From Ifrita kowaldi (taxonomy: Eukaryota > Chordata > Aves > Passeriformes > Cinclosomatidae): a DNA stretch of 64,000 bases. Shown piece after piece: positions 33,851 through 47,429 of the stretch. Below the pieces are notes generated by a model. The model was not told the origin of the DNA. It was given only the letters and a program-made list of their open reading frames with translations, and made no database searches. The position numbers and the translations under genes are program-made. The stretch spans positions 310,001 through 374,000 of the forward strand of contig VZRS01005518.1 in the NCBI GenBank assembly GCA_013398055.1, written 5' to 3'. How positions within the stretch are numbered: the stretch's first letter is position 1; every line of letters begins with the position of its first letter.

Positions 33851-36800
33851 GGATCTCCATCCTTCTCTGGTGCCGAAATAAAGGGGGCTTGGATCCTGCT
33901 TGCTCCTGTTCGTGCCACGTGCAACAAGTGTCTGGAGAGCCTCCTCTTGCCTCAGCTGGGACAAGGGGCACTGGAGCCCCTCACTTTGGGGCACAGCTTC
34001 ACTCTGGTATCACAGCAGCCCCTTTTCACGAGAAAACCATAGGGAATTGCACCAAGAGGCTCTTGATACAAGCAGGTTCCAGAGGGACAGCAAACATGGA
34101 GTCTTTCACTATCTGTTAGTCAAGAGAGAACCAAAATCTGTCTCTTTGGGAGTCTCAGTGTTTCATAGGCCCTAAAGAAATCACCTGAGGACCTGTCTCC
34201 TGCATCCTCAGGACAATGGAGCATCCCTCACCCCACACACAGGGAAGCCCATCTCAGGAAGAGTCCTCCTCCTCCTCTGCCCTCCCTAGGTGACACCCTG
34301 GATACTGTGCCAGACCGGTGTCATTCCCCAAGTCTGCTGAATTAATTAATGTAAACTAATAATTACTATTTCATTAATAAATTAATTAAAGACCCATTGG
34401 TTCATTCTGCTGGGACAGTGAAACAGCTGCAAACTCATCTGTTCATGCGAGCACAGCCAGGCAAACAGAGCATCCCCCTTCTGCCTGCCCTGCACAGAGA
34501 CAGCCCAAACCAGGACTTTCCACCCAAGAAAACTTTCAGCCCAAGAAGAAGAAAGAGGGGACCACGTGGAGTAAACACAGACCCTTGAGTGCAAAACTGC
34601 TCCGGATGGAGTTAACAAAAAATGTGCCATTTTCTCCCGCCAGCAGCATCCCAGCAGGCAGGGCAGGGCAGGGCAGGGCAGGGCAGGGATGCTGGTTCTG
34701 GTGGGCAGGCTGGGACCTTGCTGGTGCCTGGGAGCTGCTGTGCTGCTGCAGCCACCATCAGATGGGCTCTGAGCAGCTCTCGTGGGTGCCATGTTCAATC
34801 CACACTGCTTCGTTTTGTTGCCTTTTTAATGCTGTCAAAACATGAGATGCTCCTGCTGCTTTCACAGCCTTGCTAATTGGCTGCAAAGAGCAGATTTCTG
34901 TTCAAATTACAGCTACTTTTGAACTCTGAACTTGCCTTTAAAATCCAATTCCCACGAGGCTTTTGTCCCCACCCCTTGCAGAGCTGTGAAGCAGCACGAG
35001 CAACAACTCACTCCCACAGCGCTTTTTGGAGGACCAAGGGCAGATCACACATCCTGCAGGGATCCCACAAGGGATTTTCTGCTCTCATGCTCTTCACCAT
35101 GGGCTCCTCCCAGGCTCTGGGAGCTCTGGAAACAGAGGACTGGGGAGCACATGTCAATCCATCACCTGGAAAATGCAAGCAAGACCCTCTCTGGGCAGCA
35201 CCTCTCGGGCTGAATCTCCAGCAGATGCTGTGTTATCTCCAGGGTTTCCCTTCTCCATGCTCCAGTGACTATTCATCCCCCCTGATGAGCCTCTTGGATC
35301 ACAGAGGTGCAGGTAATGCTGTGTACTGGGTGCTGAGTGAAGCACCTGCACAGGTCACAGTGACCCCTGTGCCCTCTGCCTGTCCTCCTCCCACCCCCTG
35401 CCCCATCACCTCTGCAGCTCAGGTGCTCTCAGCTTGTTTTCCAGCTCTGCCAAAGCCAGAAATAATTTGAGCTGCACAGCAGAGCTGGAGCCTTCCCCAT
35501 GGCACACTCCTATGGCAGACTCTGGTTTTCCTTAGAGGAGGCCAAACAGGAGCTCTGGAAAAGCCCAAATGAATCCAGCAGCAGCAGGAGAAGAGCTGGT
35601 GATCTGAGATATCTCCAGGCTGAAAACGCAAGTCCCTTCAGGGAGACTGGGAAAATCACATTACGAGCCTGGCCTCGGCCCAGCCCCTCAGCAGAAGTGA
35701 TGAGAGGAGGAATGGGGGAGCTGGACAAAGCCCCCTGACCCCTCTCTGGTCACCCCTGAGCCTGCACTGATGAAAAGCCAGGCAATGCCCACGTGTGCAG
35801 CGCCAGGAGGATGAGCCCGGGGCGGTGCCTGCACTAACACACAGCTCCAGTGTTCGCCAAGACCCTGTTGCTCAGGAAAATGAGCCTGAGTTTGCGAGGA
35901 GCTATTTGCCAGAGCAGAAAATGTTGATCTGCAGCACATCCTTCACTCAACAGATGTTCCAGGTCCTGCTAAGCTGTAAAAAGACTGACCAAGAGTCCCT
36001 GATGGGTGCAGATGGTTTCAGCTCCATTAGCCATCAGTAACAACCCAAAGTGCTCTGACCATGGTGAGCCACGAAACCAACCTGCTGCTGGGCAGGGGCC
36101 AGAGCCAGCACTGGAGGCTGCTGGGCATGGGGGAGGAGAAGCTGGAGCTGCATGAAAAATCATGGCAAAAGCACCCGCAATGGGAGCAGTTGGAGCAACA
36201 ATTCGAGGTTTCTACATTACTCAGTAATTTCGGATCACAGATGGAAATATCCAAGAGAAGCATCTCGTAAATCACACGGTCTGTGGTTTTTCCCTTTTCC
36301 CCTGCTGTGTTATGATGGAAAATTGCAGCCGGTGTTTCCAAAAGCCATGAAATACCGTGCAGGCCCCGGCAGGTTCACATCCAGCTGAAGCAAACTCCGC
36401 TCCAGCATGAGGCTTGCCTCCGAAAGGGTCACTGAACCCAACAACTGCGTTTTGCTGACTGGAATTTGCACCTTTCCCCAGCTCATTGGGCTGCTCTCAC
36501 CTCTTTCCCATCAGCATTGATGTTGAGTTGGTTGTGTGCCAGCCTTGCACCTCTTGAACACAACTGAAACCAGAGGATTTCTGATAGAAGACAAGGAAAA
36601 AGGCATGAACAGGTGGCTTTGAGAGAAAAAAAAAAACGGGACTTTTTAATATGATTCTGCAATGAAAAGGGAGAAGATGAAGGCTTTGCTAAACATTACC
36701 ACACAGCACTGAGCAAGAGAAGATACTTGGGCCCAGAAGTTCCTCTCTGCTGCTGCCTCCCTCCACAGCCAGGAGAAAGCACAGGGAGTGCCATAGCAGA

Positions 36801-39800
36801 GACACAGGCAGCACTTGGTGCCACGGCTCTGCCTTCAGAACCACTCTCTCCATCTGCTCAGTCCCAGCAGCACAGGGGAAAATTGTCACCAGCACAGTGG
36901 TAAAATTGTCACCGTCCTGCCCCTGATGCTTCTCTACTGCCTCTCACCCCTCTCCGAGCCCGGGGGCTGTCCCATTTTACCCACAGGGCTCAGGATGAGC
37001 ATTGTCCCATGGACTGGGAGCAGCAGCGTCTTCATTTCACAGCCCAAGACACACTGAGGTTGAGGATGTGTCCCCTTGATTACCCTGGAGCTATGCTAAT
37101 GGCTTTCTATTTTAATTACATGGAAGTCTTACCATGCTGCAGGGTCTGGCTACTGCTGCATGGCACAGAGGAAGGCCTGTGCATCACTGACAGCCTTATT
37201 TTTTTTTGCATAATAAAAGTAAAGTGGCACTGGGGACATGTGTCTTTTATGGTCTGAGGTCAGCTGCCTGCAGATCCCGAGAGCCACGAGAGGGAGGGGA
37301 GAGGGAGGGAAGGAAGGCAAAGTAAACAGATAAATCCCTGGAACATATGGCCTGTGCTTGGTATCTTCACGCATGAGGCACCCCACTTAATAAAAGTTTA
37401 GGATGGAAAAGCCAAATAAAATTGATAATCTGCCCAGGGAGGGTGATTCAGATGAAGTAAGCACATTACAAGGGGGTGACTGATTTACAATTTTCTTCTA
37501 TTTGCAGTTTTATGACTATTACAGTTATTCTTGTGAATATAATTCATTACTGTGCTATTATTCCCAGAAGTGAAAATCAAAGGTTTATCAGCCGACACTG
37601 GCAAGCATGAAATACTGCCCCAACACACAGCTCCATGCTGGAATCACAGCTCAAAACCAGACGGGGAGGCAGAAGCCGAGCCCTCACCTCTCCCCATCCC
37701 CAGGTCCCCTCCTGGGACACAGGCAGGGGCAGGCAGCCCAAAGCCAGCAGCATCTCCCAGCTGGGCAAGGAGGAGGCAGTGAACCAGACCTGTGTGACCA
37801 AGATCTCATCCTCCAAAAGGTGATGGGCACAGGAGTGGCTCGGTTATTTGGGGAAAGGTAACATCAGTGAGTGCACTGCTGGGCAGCCCTGGGCAGGCAC
37901 GGGCTGGGGGGATCTACAGGAGCTGGTACCAAAGGGATCAGGCACGCTGCCTCTCCTGGGGGCACAGCAGGCTCCCGGCTGTGGCTTTGGGCACAGCATC
38001 CCACTGTGCTGCCAGGTGCTGGCAGGGCAGGGTGATGGGCTTGAAACCAAGACAACGTGGCCTGGAGCCAGAAAGAGTGCCTTCAGGGCAGGGTTTTATT
38101 TACACTAACAGCTCTAGCTGGGAGAAACGGACTGAACCCGGGGTTTATCCAACATGAAAGCAGTGAAGAGAGTACTGAAATGTACTTGAGGTTGCTGCTC
38201 AGTGGATACCTGATTCTGTAGCCCACATGTAACATAAAAGCCGTCATTCCCGTGGTGTGGTTTCTCCAGCAGCAGCTGAAGCCCAGCCCCAGCCAGCTGC
38301 TGGTGCAGCTTGATGGCACAGCCCTCCCTGGCTGCATCCTGTGGGCTTTCAGGCTTTGTCACTCCTGCGTGCCAGCCTCAGCTGTGAAAACCAAGAGAAA
38401 TCTCTTCCAGCCTCCTTTTTCTCCTCATTTCAACAAGTTTTTTTCTGAAGAGCCACCCTTTGCTTTCTCCATGACAGATCCTCATCCCAAAGGCTTCTTT
38501 GCAGCACTCCAGATGTGCCTGGCATTCTGCTCCAGCACCAAGAGATACCAGCTCTTGACTAAAAAAACCTCCAGAAGCTGATGGCAAAAAGAGCCCTGAC
38601 AGCACAGAGACCCTGCAATAATCCCTGGTGGGAGAGGGGAAGGGGAGGGGAGGAGGTGAAGCCCCAGATCATTATGTCTGGGCCAGACCAAGGGCCTCTT
38701 CAGCCCAGTATCCCAGTGCTGGTTCTGGAAGAACGGATGTGATGGAGAGAACACACAGTCTGGAGGGACATTTCCCTGGCATCCTCCCATCTGGGTCCCA
38801 GAGCTTGTCTCAATGCTTAATAGCTCTTGATGGATTTTTTTTTTCTTCCTAAAATTTGTCTAATCACTTTCTGAAGCCTTGTAAAGTTTTGGCATTGCCA
38901 GTATCATCTTGTAATTAGTCTCCAGCTGAAGGACACTCTGTGGGTGGAGGTTTGTGTGCTGTCACAGCCTCGGTCTGTGACACTGGGGTCTGAGTCACAT
39001 CTGAGGGTGGGAAACACAAACGCAGGGGCCAGGAGTTTACACCTCATCACTACAAAGTGCCACAGTGGGAACAGAGTCTCCAAAGTCTGAATTGCTTAAG
39101 GGGAAATAAAACCATCACCAGCTGCGTTGTCAGAGTTTGTCCTCAGCTCTCTGCTCTCTCCCTAGAAGATGTGGCATTCCTTAGAAGTGGCACATCCCAG
39201 AAGAAAACAAGCCATCAGGATGTTTAACAATTGCTGTTTAACTGCTTTAGATCAGGAAAAAACCCCAAACCCAGGGGTTTAACAAATGTGCCCGTTGCCC
39301 TGGGGTGAGCTGAGCCTCTGCCTGCCTTCAAAGTGAAGCGCATGTGAAGAGCTCTGCTGATAAAGGGCAATTTGGTGAGGCCAGAGCTGTGACAGAGAAA
39401 CGCGACCAGCTCAGCAAAGCCTAACGCAGCCCCTCCTGTGGCCCCTCAGACTGGCAGTGCCAGCTCAGGCCACTCTTCCCCACCCCATTGCCACAGCCAA
39501 GCACCAGGCTGGGGCCGTCCTTGGCATCCCCAGTGCTGCTGGCACAGCAGCTTCCAGCAGCAGCTCCAACTGGACATGCGCAAAATAAATCCCATTAAGC
39601 TGCAAACGGCATGAAGTAAAGGCAAATCAGCTGCAGCAATAACCGTGAACTTCCCCTGCTGGAGGCTGGGGACAGGGTGCAGTGGGGCCTCCAAAGTGCC
39701 CGGCGAGGACACTGCTCCAGGCTGAGCTAATGGCACATGTGTGGCCAAGGGACTCCAGCATCGTGGTTAATTGTGATGAGCAATAAAATTCCAGCTGGGG

Positions 39801-41940
39801 ATGAAGGTCCCAGCGCCTGCCAATTAGTCCTGGCATCCTGAAGACAGGCTGTAATGGGATTATTGAACCAGTCCTATTATGCACTAAAGTGTTCAGGGAA
39901 GCTCGCCACTGTGCCTGGAGAGCTGCTGGGAGCGACGTGCACAGAGCTCCTGCTGGGAGGGGATGGAAGCAGGCACCCACCCATCCTCCCCACAGAAAAC
40001 AAGCACTTTTCTTACTCCCTGGCTGAAACATTCAGCATGCCAAAGGGGTTTGAGTCAGTGAATCTGGGCAGTGACCAAGATTTCGCTGTTTAAAATAAAA
40101 ATGGATTTGTTTTCTCTCTTGAACAACAAACCCAAAGAAGCTGCATCAGACCCCAGCTGAGAACACTTAAAAGGCAGCGCCGGTGCAAGAAGCTGTTTGC
40201 TTGGCCATCTTGCTGTAATGGCAGGTATTTGTGATTTGGAGCTTTTTCCTTGGCAGCCCTGATGAGATTTCATGTTTATAACATTATGGTTCAGGGCGTG
40301 AGGATAGGCTCAGCCTGCCGGAGGAGCCACTTGCTGTCTCCAGCTCACAGAAGACATTTGGAGCCGGTGGGTTCACCACGGCAGATGATGCAGGAAGCTT
40401 CCTGCAGACTCCTCATCTCAGCAGCTGCCGAAAATACGTGACCCTCTGGCTGTGCTTGCTGCAAATGTTGCTGGAGAGATCTGTTTTTGATGGGGAAGAG
40501 ACCAGATCTGCTGTTTAGATGACAGCAACCCTGGCAAACCCAGGGCATGGAGAGGTGCAGATGTGTCTGCTGTGAGTGCTGCCTCCCCCGGTGCCTCCCA
40601 GGGGGGAGCCCAAAGGCAGGGACCACATCTGGGTGTGTGCCAGTACCACAGCCCACACAGTGCCATCCTCCACCCTTCCTGGAGCTCTGAGGCTACTAAT
40701 CACCCCAGACAGCCTGATCTGGAGCTGAGGTCTCCTGGATTGTCACACAGTTCCCATGGCCCCTGTCCCCTCAGTGCCATCAATCACTGCTTTTGGGTGA
40801 AGGGCCAAAATGTGGTTCCATTTTGCATGCTTGGCCAAAGAGATGAACAAATTCTGCGCTGAGAGAGGGCATTTCCTGATCATGGCTCACTCCAAAGCAT
40901 CTCCTCCTCTGGAGCAAGGACCTGGCTGTCAAAGGGCTCTTCCACCTCCTCAGTGGAGGGACATGGGAGCTTTCTGCTGCTGCTCCAGCCCCTCCACTTG
41001 GCCCCATCCCCTCAGCAGTGCTGCTCCTGCAGGACTTGGGGACAGGAGCTCAGGCAAGCCAAGGGATAGTGCCTGTCCTGGGCAGGACCACCGTCACGGC
41101 AGCGGATGCCAGAATTGAATCAGACACTATTTATTAGGCAATAAGGGTCAGAGAAAGTGGAAGATGAGTGAGGTGGGAGAGGATGGGTTCTGGGCTGTGT
41201 CTGCAGGAAGAATTAGCAGGACATGGTTTACAGGGATGAAAAGCTTTTTGATTATAAGGACAATATTTAGTGCCTGTAGCTGCAGGAGAGGAAATGCTGC
41301 TGCTTTTTCCCCTGCTCAACACAGAGCCAGGACTCCTCCAGCCGACCTGGGGGAGTGCGGCCACCACAGCTGAGACTGTGCATCATCCAGGGAAAAGTTA
41401 GGAAAGGTCCTGCTGCCAGATCAAGGCTGCTCTGCCCATGCTGAGCTGCAGCCAGCCAGTCTTTAAAGAGCTTCAAGAGGGTCTCAGTTTTATCTCCAGT
41501 CCATAAGGAGCTTTGCTTTTCTGTCTGGAAGCCTGGGCATGAGGTGCCTTGAGGTTGGGATTTATTTCACCTTTCACCTGGACAGACATCCCCAGGCTCC
41601 TGGAAAGGTCTGCATGAGCTGTTTAACTTCAGCCAGCTCAGCCAAGATGATGTGCACATCTCGGAGCCCAGACAGATGCAGGGAATGCCCTGGGAGCTGC
41701 CCGTGACCCACGACCTGCTCTGCTGTCCCCACGAGGCCACACAACAGTGACAGCTCACAGTGACGCTCCAAACTGACTCTGAATCTCTCATTTCCAGTGC
41801 ATTAATTCCTACTCATTATTGATCACCCTGTAACACGCTGGGAATGTGCCGTGCTCCACCGGCCCTGAGTTATGGACCCATCAGTGTCTGGCTGCAGTAA
41901 AGGAGCTGCCCTCAGAGTCACCCTCCCGTCATAGTCACAG
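33850..41940. other. Intergenic, no gene seen; several conserved-looking AT-rich blocks
   Basis: No defensible exon. Blocks that look constrained are at 34,325-34,395, 37,470-37,570, 39,560-39,640, 39,760-39,900 and 40,165-40,300. They carry TAATTA/ATTAAT-type motifs and stand out from the GC-rich surroundings. Mono-purine tracts occur at 36,629-36,641, 37,286-37,318 and 38,628-38,656. Confidence 0.4.
34657..34688. repeat. (GGCAG)n pentanucleotide repeat
   Basis: About six uninterrupted ggcag units. Confidence 0.9.
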
Positions 41941-42020
41941 AGGAGAGGAGAGGAGAGGAGAGGAGAGGAGAGGACAGGACAGGACAGGACAGGACAGGAC
42001 AGGACAGGACAGGACAGGAG
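41941..42020. repeat. Compound pentanucleotide microsatellite (AGGAG)6(AGGAC)9(AGGAG)1
   Basis: Eighty perfect bases: six AGGAG units switch to nine AGGAC units, then one AGGAG. Open frames crossing it are by-products of the repeat. Confidence 0.95.
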
Positions 42021-42480
42021 AAGGTTCATCGGGTTGCAATCCTAACATGTCCATTGACAGTACTTGCCTGCTCCTAACAGAGCAGAACATGCTCACCGCA
42101 CAGCTGATCACTGCAGTGGATTCAGCTATAGGTGGAACACAGCCCTTTGTTCATGCAATCCCGAGGTATCTGGGAGCCAGAGAGGAGATGAAGACCAGGG
42201 CATATCAGTTATTTACATTTTTAAAGATTTTAGGGTTAGCAACCAGGATTTATCCTGAGTCAGGAGTGCCCTGTGGGGTCTCCTCGATACTCTCAGCAGC
42301 CTATGCGGCCTCATGGAACATGCAGGCAGCGAGGGGACAGGGAGGAGGCTCAGTGCTGGAGAAACAGCACTTTGATTTCTTAAAAATTAGATGCTCAAGG
42401 GCTCAGCTCCCCCTCGGGACTCGGGTGCAAGAGCCACGCACAAGCTGCAAGAGTGGGTCTCGGCGGCTGGGAAACACACC
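42021..42480. other. Intergenic, nothing seen
   Basis: Mixed-composition sequence between the microsatellite and CpG-rich block 2. No exon or repeat is recognised. Confidence 0.4.
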
Positions 42481-43060
42481 ACAGCAGCTGCTGTGGACAC
42501 TGTAGGGAGGAAGACATCCGAGGGGTTGCTCCTCAAGCCCAGGGTGAGAAGTGGGGGCAGTAGGAGCCGTGTCCCCTGGGCAGCGCTTTGTGCGGTTTAA
42601 GTGCGTTATAGAACAAAGCAGCTGCGGCATCAGCTGCTCTGGAGACGCTGGCAAGGACGGAGGGAGGGAGGGAGCAGCCTCTCTCTGCCCGCCTGACGGT
42701 GTCTGGGGCTGGTGGCAGCGGCTGGAGCATCCCTCAGAAGGACGCGGAGCCGACTCTCAGCGCTAAGGACAGCGGCCAGAGGAGAGGACTGGCTCTGGGT
42801 CGTGCCGGCGGTGCTGAGCCCTCACAGCCTCGCACCGGGCTCTGAACCGCGCTGGGAGCAGCGTGCACCGACACCGGGGCTGTCGCTGGTGTCCCGCGGC
42901 ACCACGATGGCTCCTCACCCCGAGGAGAGCACAGCACGGTGTCCCCAAGGCACTGATGGGGTCCCCGGGCTGGGGGGAAGGAGGCAGAGCCGAGGGCCTC
43001 CTCAGGATAGGCGGGAGCAGAGTCGAGGTCACATCAGGACGAGATCCAGTTGCTCAAGCA
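42480..43060. promoter_or_regulatory. CpG-rich block 2
   Basis: Dense CpGs (for example gacgcggagccgactctcag and the stretch around 42,825-42,900) in CpG-poor surroundings. No protein recognised. A CpG island, distal promoter or GC-rich enhancer is possible. Confidence 0.35.
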
Positions 43061-43289
43061 GGCTGTGAGCAGCAGCATTGCCCCCAATGAATTCCCTCTC
43101 ATTTGGCTTTGTCTTTCCTCTTACCACTTCTTCCACCCTGAAGGGCTTTCTGCACAGAGCAGGGGGCTCTTCCCATGTTTCAAGACATCACCTCTCTGGC
43201 ACCTGCTGCTAGTGGCAAGATAAGCCTGGGTTTCAGGAGGGGTGGCAAGCAGTTTTGCATGCAGCAGGGAGCAAAGGGATGCCGAACGC

Positions 43290-43325
43290 AAGGACAAGGA
43301 CAACAAGGACAAGGACAACAAGGAC
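43290..43325. repeat. 15-bp tandem repeat, about 2.4 copies
   Basis: aaggacaaggacaac occurs twice exactly (43290-43304, 43305-43319) and then begins a third time. Confidence 0.85.
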
Positions 43326-45720
43326 ACCCAGGGAGACAAGGGGCTTGAGGTGAGCTGCCCAGAAAATATTGTGAGTTGCAATGTCGACTGCACTGGTTGA
43401 AAAAGAGTGATGGGTTTCCTTCTGTCAGAAGAGCTCGTGTGCCTTCAGGTGACCTGCCTGAGACACAAGAGAGAACAAGAGGGGCTGGCTCTGCTCTCTT
43501 TGGGACAAGCATCCCCTGTAATGCTGCTCCTGGCAGAGCTCACACCCACCTCCGTGGCTGTTCCATCACCAGGCAAAACTGCTCCTGCCTCGAGCAGCTG
43601 CTCAGCTCTGGATGCCTGAACAAATACTCCAAGAAAGCAGAAATCTCCATTGTGGGACACTGTGCTGATCAATGGCTGCATGCACCAGCTTCCTGTAGGT
43701 AATATTAATAATTTCTCTTGTAAGTAATTTTCATGAGCTGCAGACTCAGAAATGCCAGTCTCTTGCCTTTGTCAGAAACCAGAGCAGCTCTGCATATGCA
43801 TTAAAACCCAGCACACGCAGTTTATCTTAAACCACCCGAACTTCTTGTTCTAGTGCAGTATCTGCCAGCATCCATCCACCCTGGGAGGTGTTACACGGCA
43901 TTTCTCTGCTCACAGCCCTGGTCCCTCAGGGCCTCGGTGGTTTAGATCATAATTCCTCAATAAGACACAAGCAGTTGGAAAAAAACCAGTAAACACACCA
44001 CAAAAATGACAGGGAGCCTGCAAGCACATATGGAGAAAAGGCAAAGCAGGTTTTGGGTTTCCCACCCCTGCTCTCTTGAGTGTTGTGTTAAATTCCCAAA
44101 CTGACTGCAGGCAAAGCCCAGATGTTTTGCAGCCATGCAGTGGGAATTTGTTCTTGTCCCCGTGTTTCCATCACAACATTTTCATCTTTAGAGGCTCTTA
44201 ATTAGCCACTTCATCTCTTGCCAAACCCTCTTTGGTTTTGCAGACTGCATGTTGGGATGGGGCCACCCTGGGTGCAGAATCCCAGCAGCCCCATTCCCAC
44301 AGGACCATTCCAGTTCCCTCTATAACCCCTATGGAAATAACACAGCAGCACATCCCTCCAGCCCCCCAAATATGTTTTCCAAGTCATTTATTTGTAAGAG
44401 ACTTAGCAGCAGGCTTAAAACTTTCCTTTTTGACTCCATAACTCCAAAGCACCGATGCTATAAACAAACAGCAAAACCTCAAACCTCTGGGCAGAGGTTC
44501 CTCCTTTGGGGTGATCCCCTCTGCAGCCAAGCTCCTCCTCAGGGCCGAGGTGCTGCAGGGGCACCTGCAGAGCTCTGGCAGGGCTCAGAAGGGCTTGCAC
44601 AGCTTCTCTCAGCCCACGCAAGAGAGGGGATGGTGGTGTCCCCTTCCCACTGATGTCCAGCGAAGCGGGGAAAGTGTACGGATGAAGCAGGACCTAAAGC
44701 ATCACAGGGCTCCTAAGTGACTCAGAGGAGGAGCAGCCAAGCAGAGCTTCCTTTATTGATTTATTTATAGAGAATGAGATATTAATGCAAGACCTGTTGT
44801 TTGAACAGGTTTCTCCTCGCTGTGCCGAGAGAGAAGCCCTGCGGTGAGGGGGGCTGTGTGGGGAGGCGTGTGTGGAGTGCTAATCCCTGCCCGGTCCCCT
44901 TGTCCCCTCCTCACTCCATCTGTTCCTTCGGATGATTCACTGTGACTTCTCAACTTCCTATTCCCCTTTCCTCACCCTGAGCAAGGAGTAGCTAGCAATT
45001 AGAATATTATCGGGGGGAAACGCTTCATAATGCACATGATTATACCTTAGTCCGAGGAATTTTAATTAGCTGAATGCATGGAAGACCAAATTTTGCAGGT
45101 CAGACCCCACAGCCTGATGCTGAGACCTCACTGGCTGCCTTCTCCTGCCCACAACGTGCCTGGGATGCTCTGTTGTTGCTTGTCAGAGCTTGTGCCTCCA
45201 GATTTTCCTGCAGCTTTATTATTATTTTTATGTCTTGGGTTTTACAATACACAGGCTTTACAGCAGGGTACTTTTTGTGATGTTTTGGCTTTGGTTTTTG
45301 CTCAGTAGCATAACAAGGTGATGGGATTTATGGGCAGCTCTGGGTTTTCTGTTACAGCTTTCCTTAGCAAGATCATCACTTTTGTCACTATCCTTGCTGG
45401 CCTTTTTCTCTGGCTTTGGTCATCCCCAAGAGTCACAGCCCACATTAGTCTCCAGCTGTTGTTCAAGCAACCCAAGTAAGGGATCACACAGGAGCTATTG
45501 TAGCTAAATAAAAGTTTCAAGAGCAACAGGGTTTTAAAAGTCTTCTGAGCTATTTCTGCTGTCACTTGTTAACACCAGTTTGAGCAAAGCCCAGCTTACT
45601 GGGGACAATGGCAAAAAGCATCCTTGGCTGGAGGGCTAAGGACTAATGCCGCAGTCCTGAATGACCAGCTGGGGACTGAGAAAGCAGCCAAGAATTGCAC
45701 AAAGCCAGGAGCTATAAATT

Positions 45721-45750
45721 GGGGGGGGGGGGGGGGGGGAAAAAAAAAAC
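45721..45750. repeat. Homopolymer run G19 then A10
   Basis: About nineteen G followed by about ten A directly before the assembly gap. Confidence 0.9.
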
Positions 45751-45888
45751 NNNNNNNNNNNNNNNNNNNNNNNNNNNNNNNNNNNNNNNNNNNNNNNNNN
45801 NNNNNNNNNNNNNNNNNNNNNNNNNNNNNNNNNNNNNNNNNNNNNNNNNNNNNNNNNNNNNNNNNNNNNNNNNNNNNNNNNNNNNNNN
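45751..45888. other. Assembly gap (138 N)
   Basis: Undetermined bases flanked by poly-G/poly-A on the left and a G-rich tract (gggtgggcggtggggggtag) on the right. The missing sequence is probably more G-rich low complexity. Confidence 0.98.
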
Positions 45889-47429
45889 TAGAGGGTGGGC
45901 GGTGGGGGGTAGGGTAAAAAGAACCAGAGTATTATTTCTTAATGATGCCAAACCCAGGATTCAGGTGGGGAAGGTGTGAGCCAGCTCCAGCTTGTGCCCG
46001 AGCAGCTCCAGGAGGAGCTGCCTCGTGGCAGAGGAAGCAAAGGCTCCACCCAGATGTGAATTTCGATCTGTGATTTTGGGGACAGCAGCCATGAAGGCTG
46101 AGGGATCCCCAGAAGCCATAGGGGATGAACCATCTCGCAGTTTTCTTATGAAGGGCAGCAAAGAGCATCCTTCAGCTGAGATCATGGTGAGAATTTGGGA
46201 GGTCCCTGCCAGACAACCTCTGCAGGTTGGATCCAGCCCCGTCTCAGGAGCAGGAGTCTCAAAACACAGCCCTGTCTGCATTTTACTGTAACTGGGCTAA
46301 TGAGATTCACCCACCAGCCCGCCCACCCAGTCACAGCGTGAGGAACAAGACCCATCAAAAATCTTTACCCCCTTGATTTTGTGGAGTTAACACTCGAGCT
46401 TTGTGGTTTTATTTAGCTGGGGTCCCAGACGGGGCACCAAAGGACAAAGGGAGGCTGGTACCGCAGCCTTGCTCCTTCAGCATCTCCCAAGGAAGGACAA
46501 GGGCCACAGCTTCCTTTTCACACCCTCAGCTCTGACAGCTTGCAGAGATGAGGACATTTCGATGCTTTTGCTTACACTTTGCAAATATTTCTCCACATGT
46601 TTGCCCAAATACTGGATTTTTTCCCCTCAAGGGGGGGAAAGTTGCAATGCGGTCTGTGACAGTGCTAAGGCAGGTGCAGAGTCTGGGGGTGTCCCTTACA
46701 AGCGTGCATTTCCCAGAGCTATTTTTCAGCTTAGCAAGTACGAGATCATTGTCTCGAAAGTCCCTCCCTGGAAAAGACCAGGGAGGAGTGCCTGGGGGTT
46801 TTACAGGAGCGGCACAGCCACTTGGCAGGTAGCCTGCAGGCAGGACTGACCCCGTATGGGATGGGGCAGCCTTGCTCAACCTCCTCGTGGGCTTCCCCAA
46901 GCTCTGCTGCCCCCAGTGCCACTTCTCTCACCAACACCCCCCTCCTCACCACTAAAAAAAACCCCAAACATAAAGAAAGGAGGAATTTATTAGGCGATCT
47001 AATTACAGAGGCATGGAAAGCCTTTCCCATAGCAGGAGCTCTCCCCCTCACAGCAGCCAGGGCATGGCGGGGCGGAGTCTGCCCTCCGGCAAGATGAGAA
47101 ATTGTTCAGTGGGCAGTGAAAATATCTCAGCAGTGTTATCTCCCGTGTCTAAGTGCCCTGGCCATTCCCTGCTAATTCCCAGGGGTCCTGTGCAGAAGCA
47201 GGCTGCTGGAAGCCACTGCAGGGACACGCACAGCCCCAGTGGGCTGAACACACACTGCCAGAGCCCCTAAGGCAGGGAAAAGTAAAAGGGCTCAGTTTGG
47301 AGCACAGAAGGTTGAGGGGAGATGCTGGGATGTTAATCCCAGCTCCAAGAGCAGGGTAAATGGGAGGGATTAAGAACCGGGCAGGAAATACTGATCAGCA
47401 ATGGCACTGAGAGCTGGTCCTGCCCCAGA

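Noticed and set aside
41846..42505. 219-codon plus-strand open frame
   Set aside because: Its length comes from the stop-free pentanucleotide repeat. The rest has no protein-like features.
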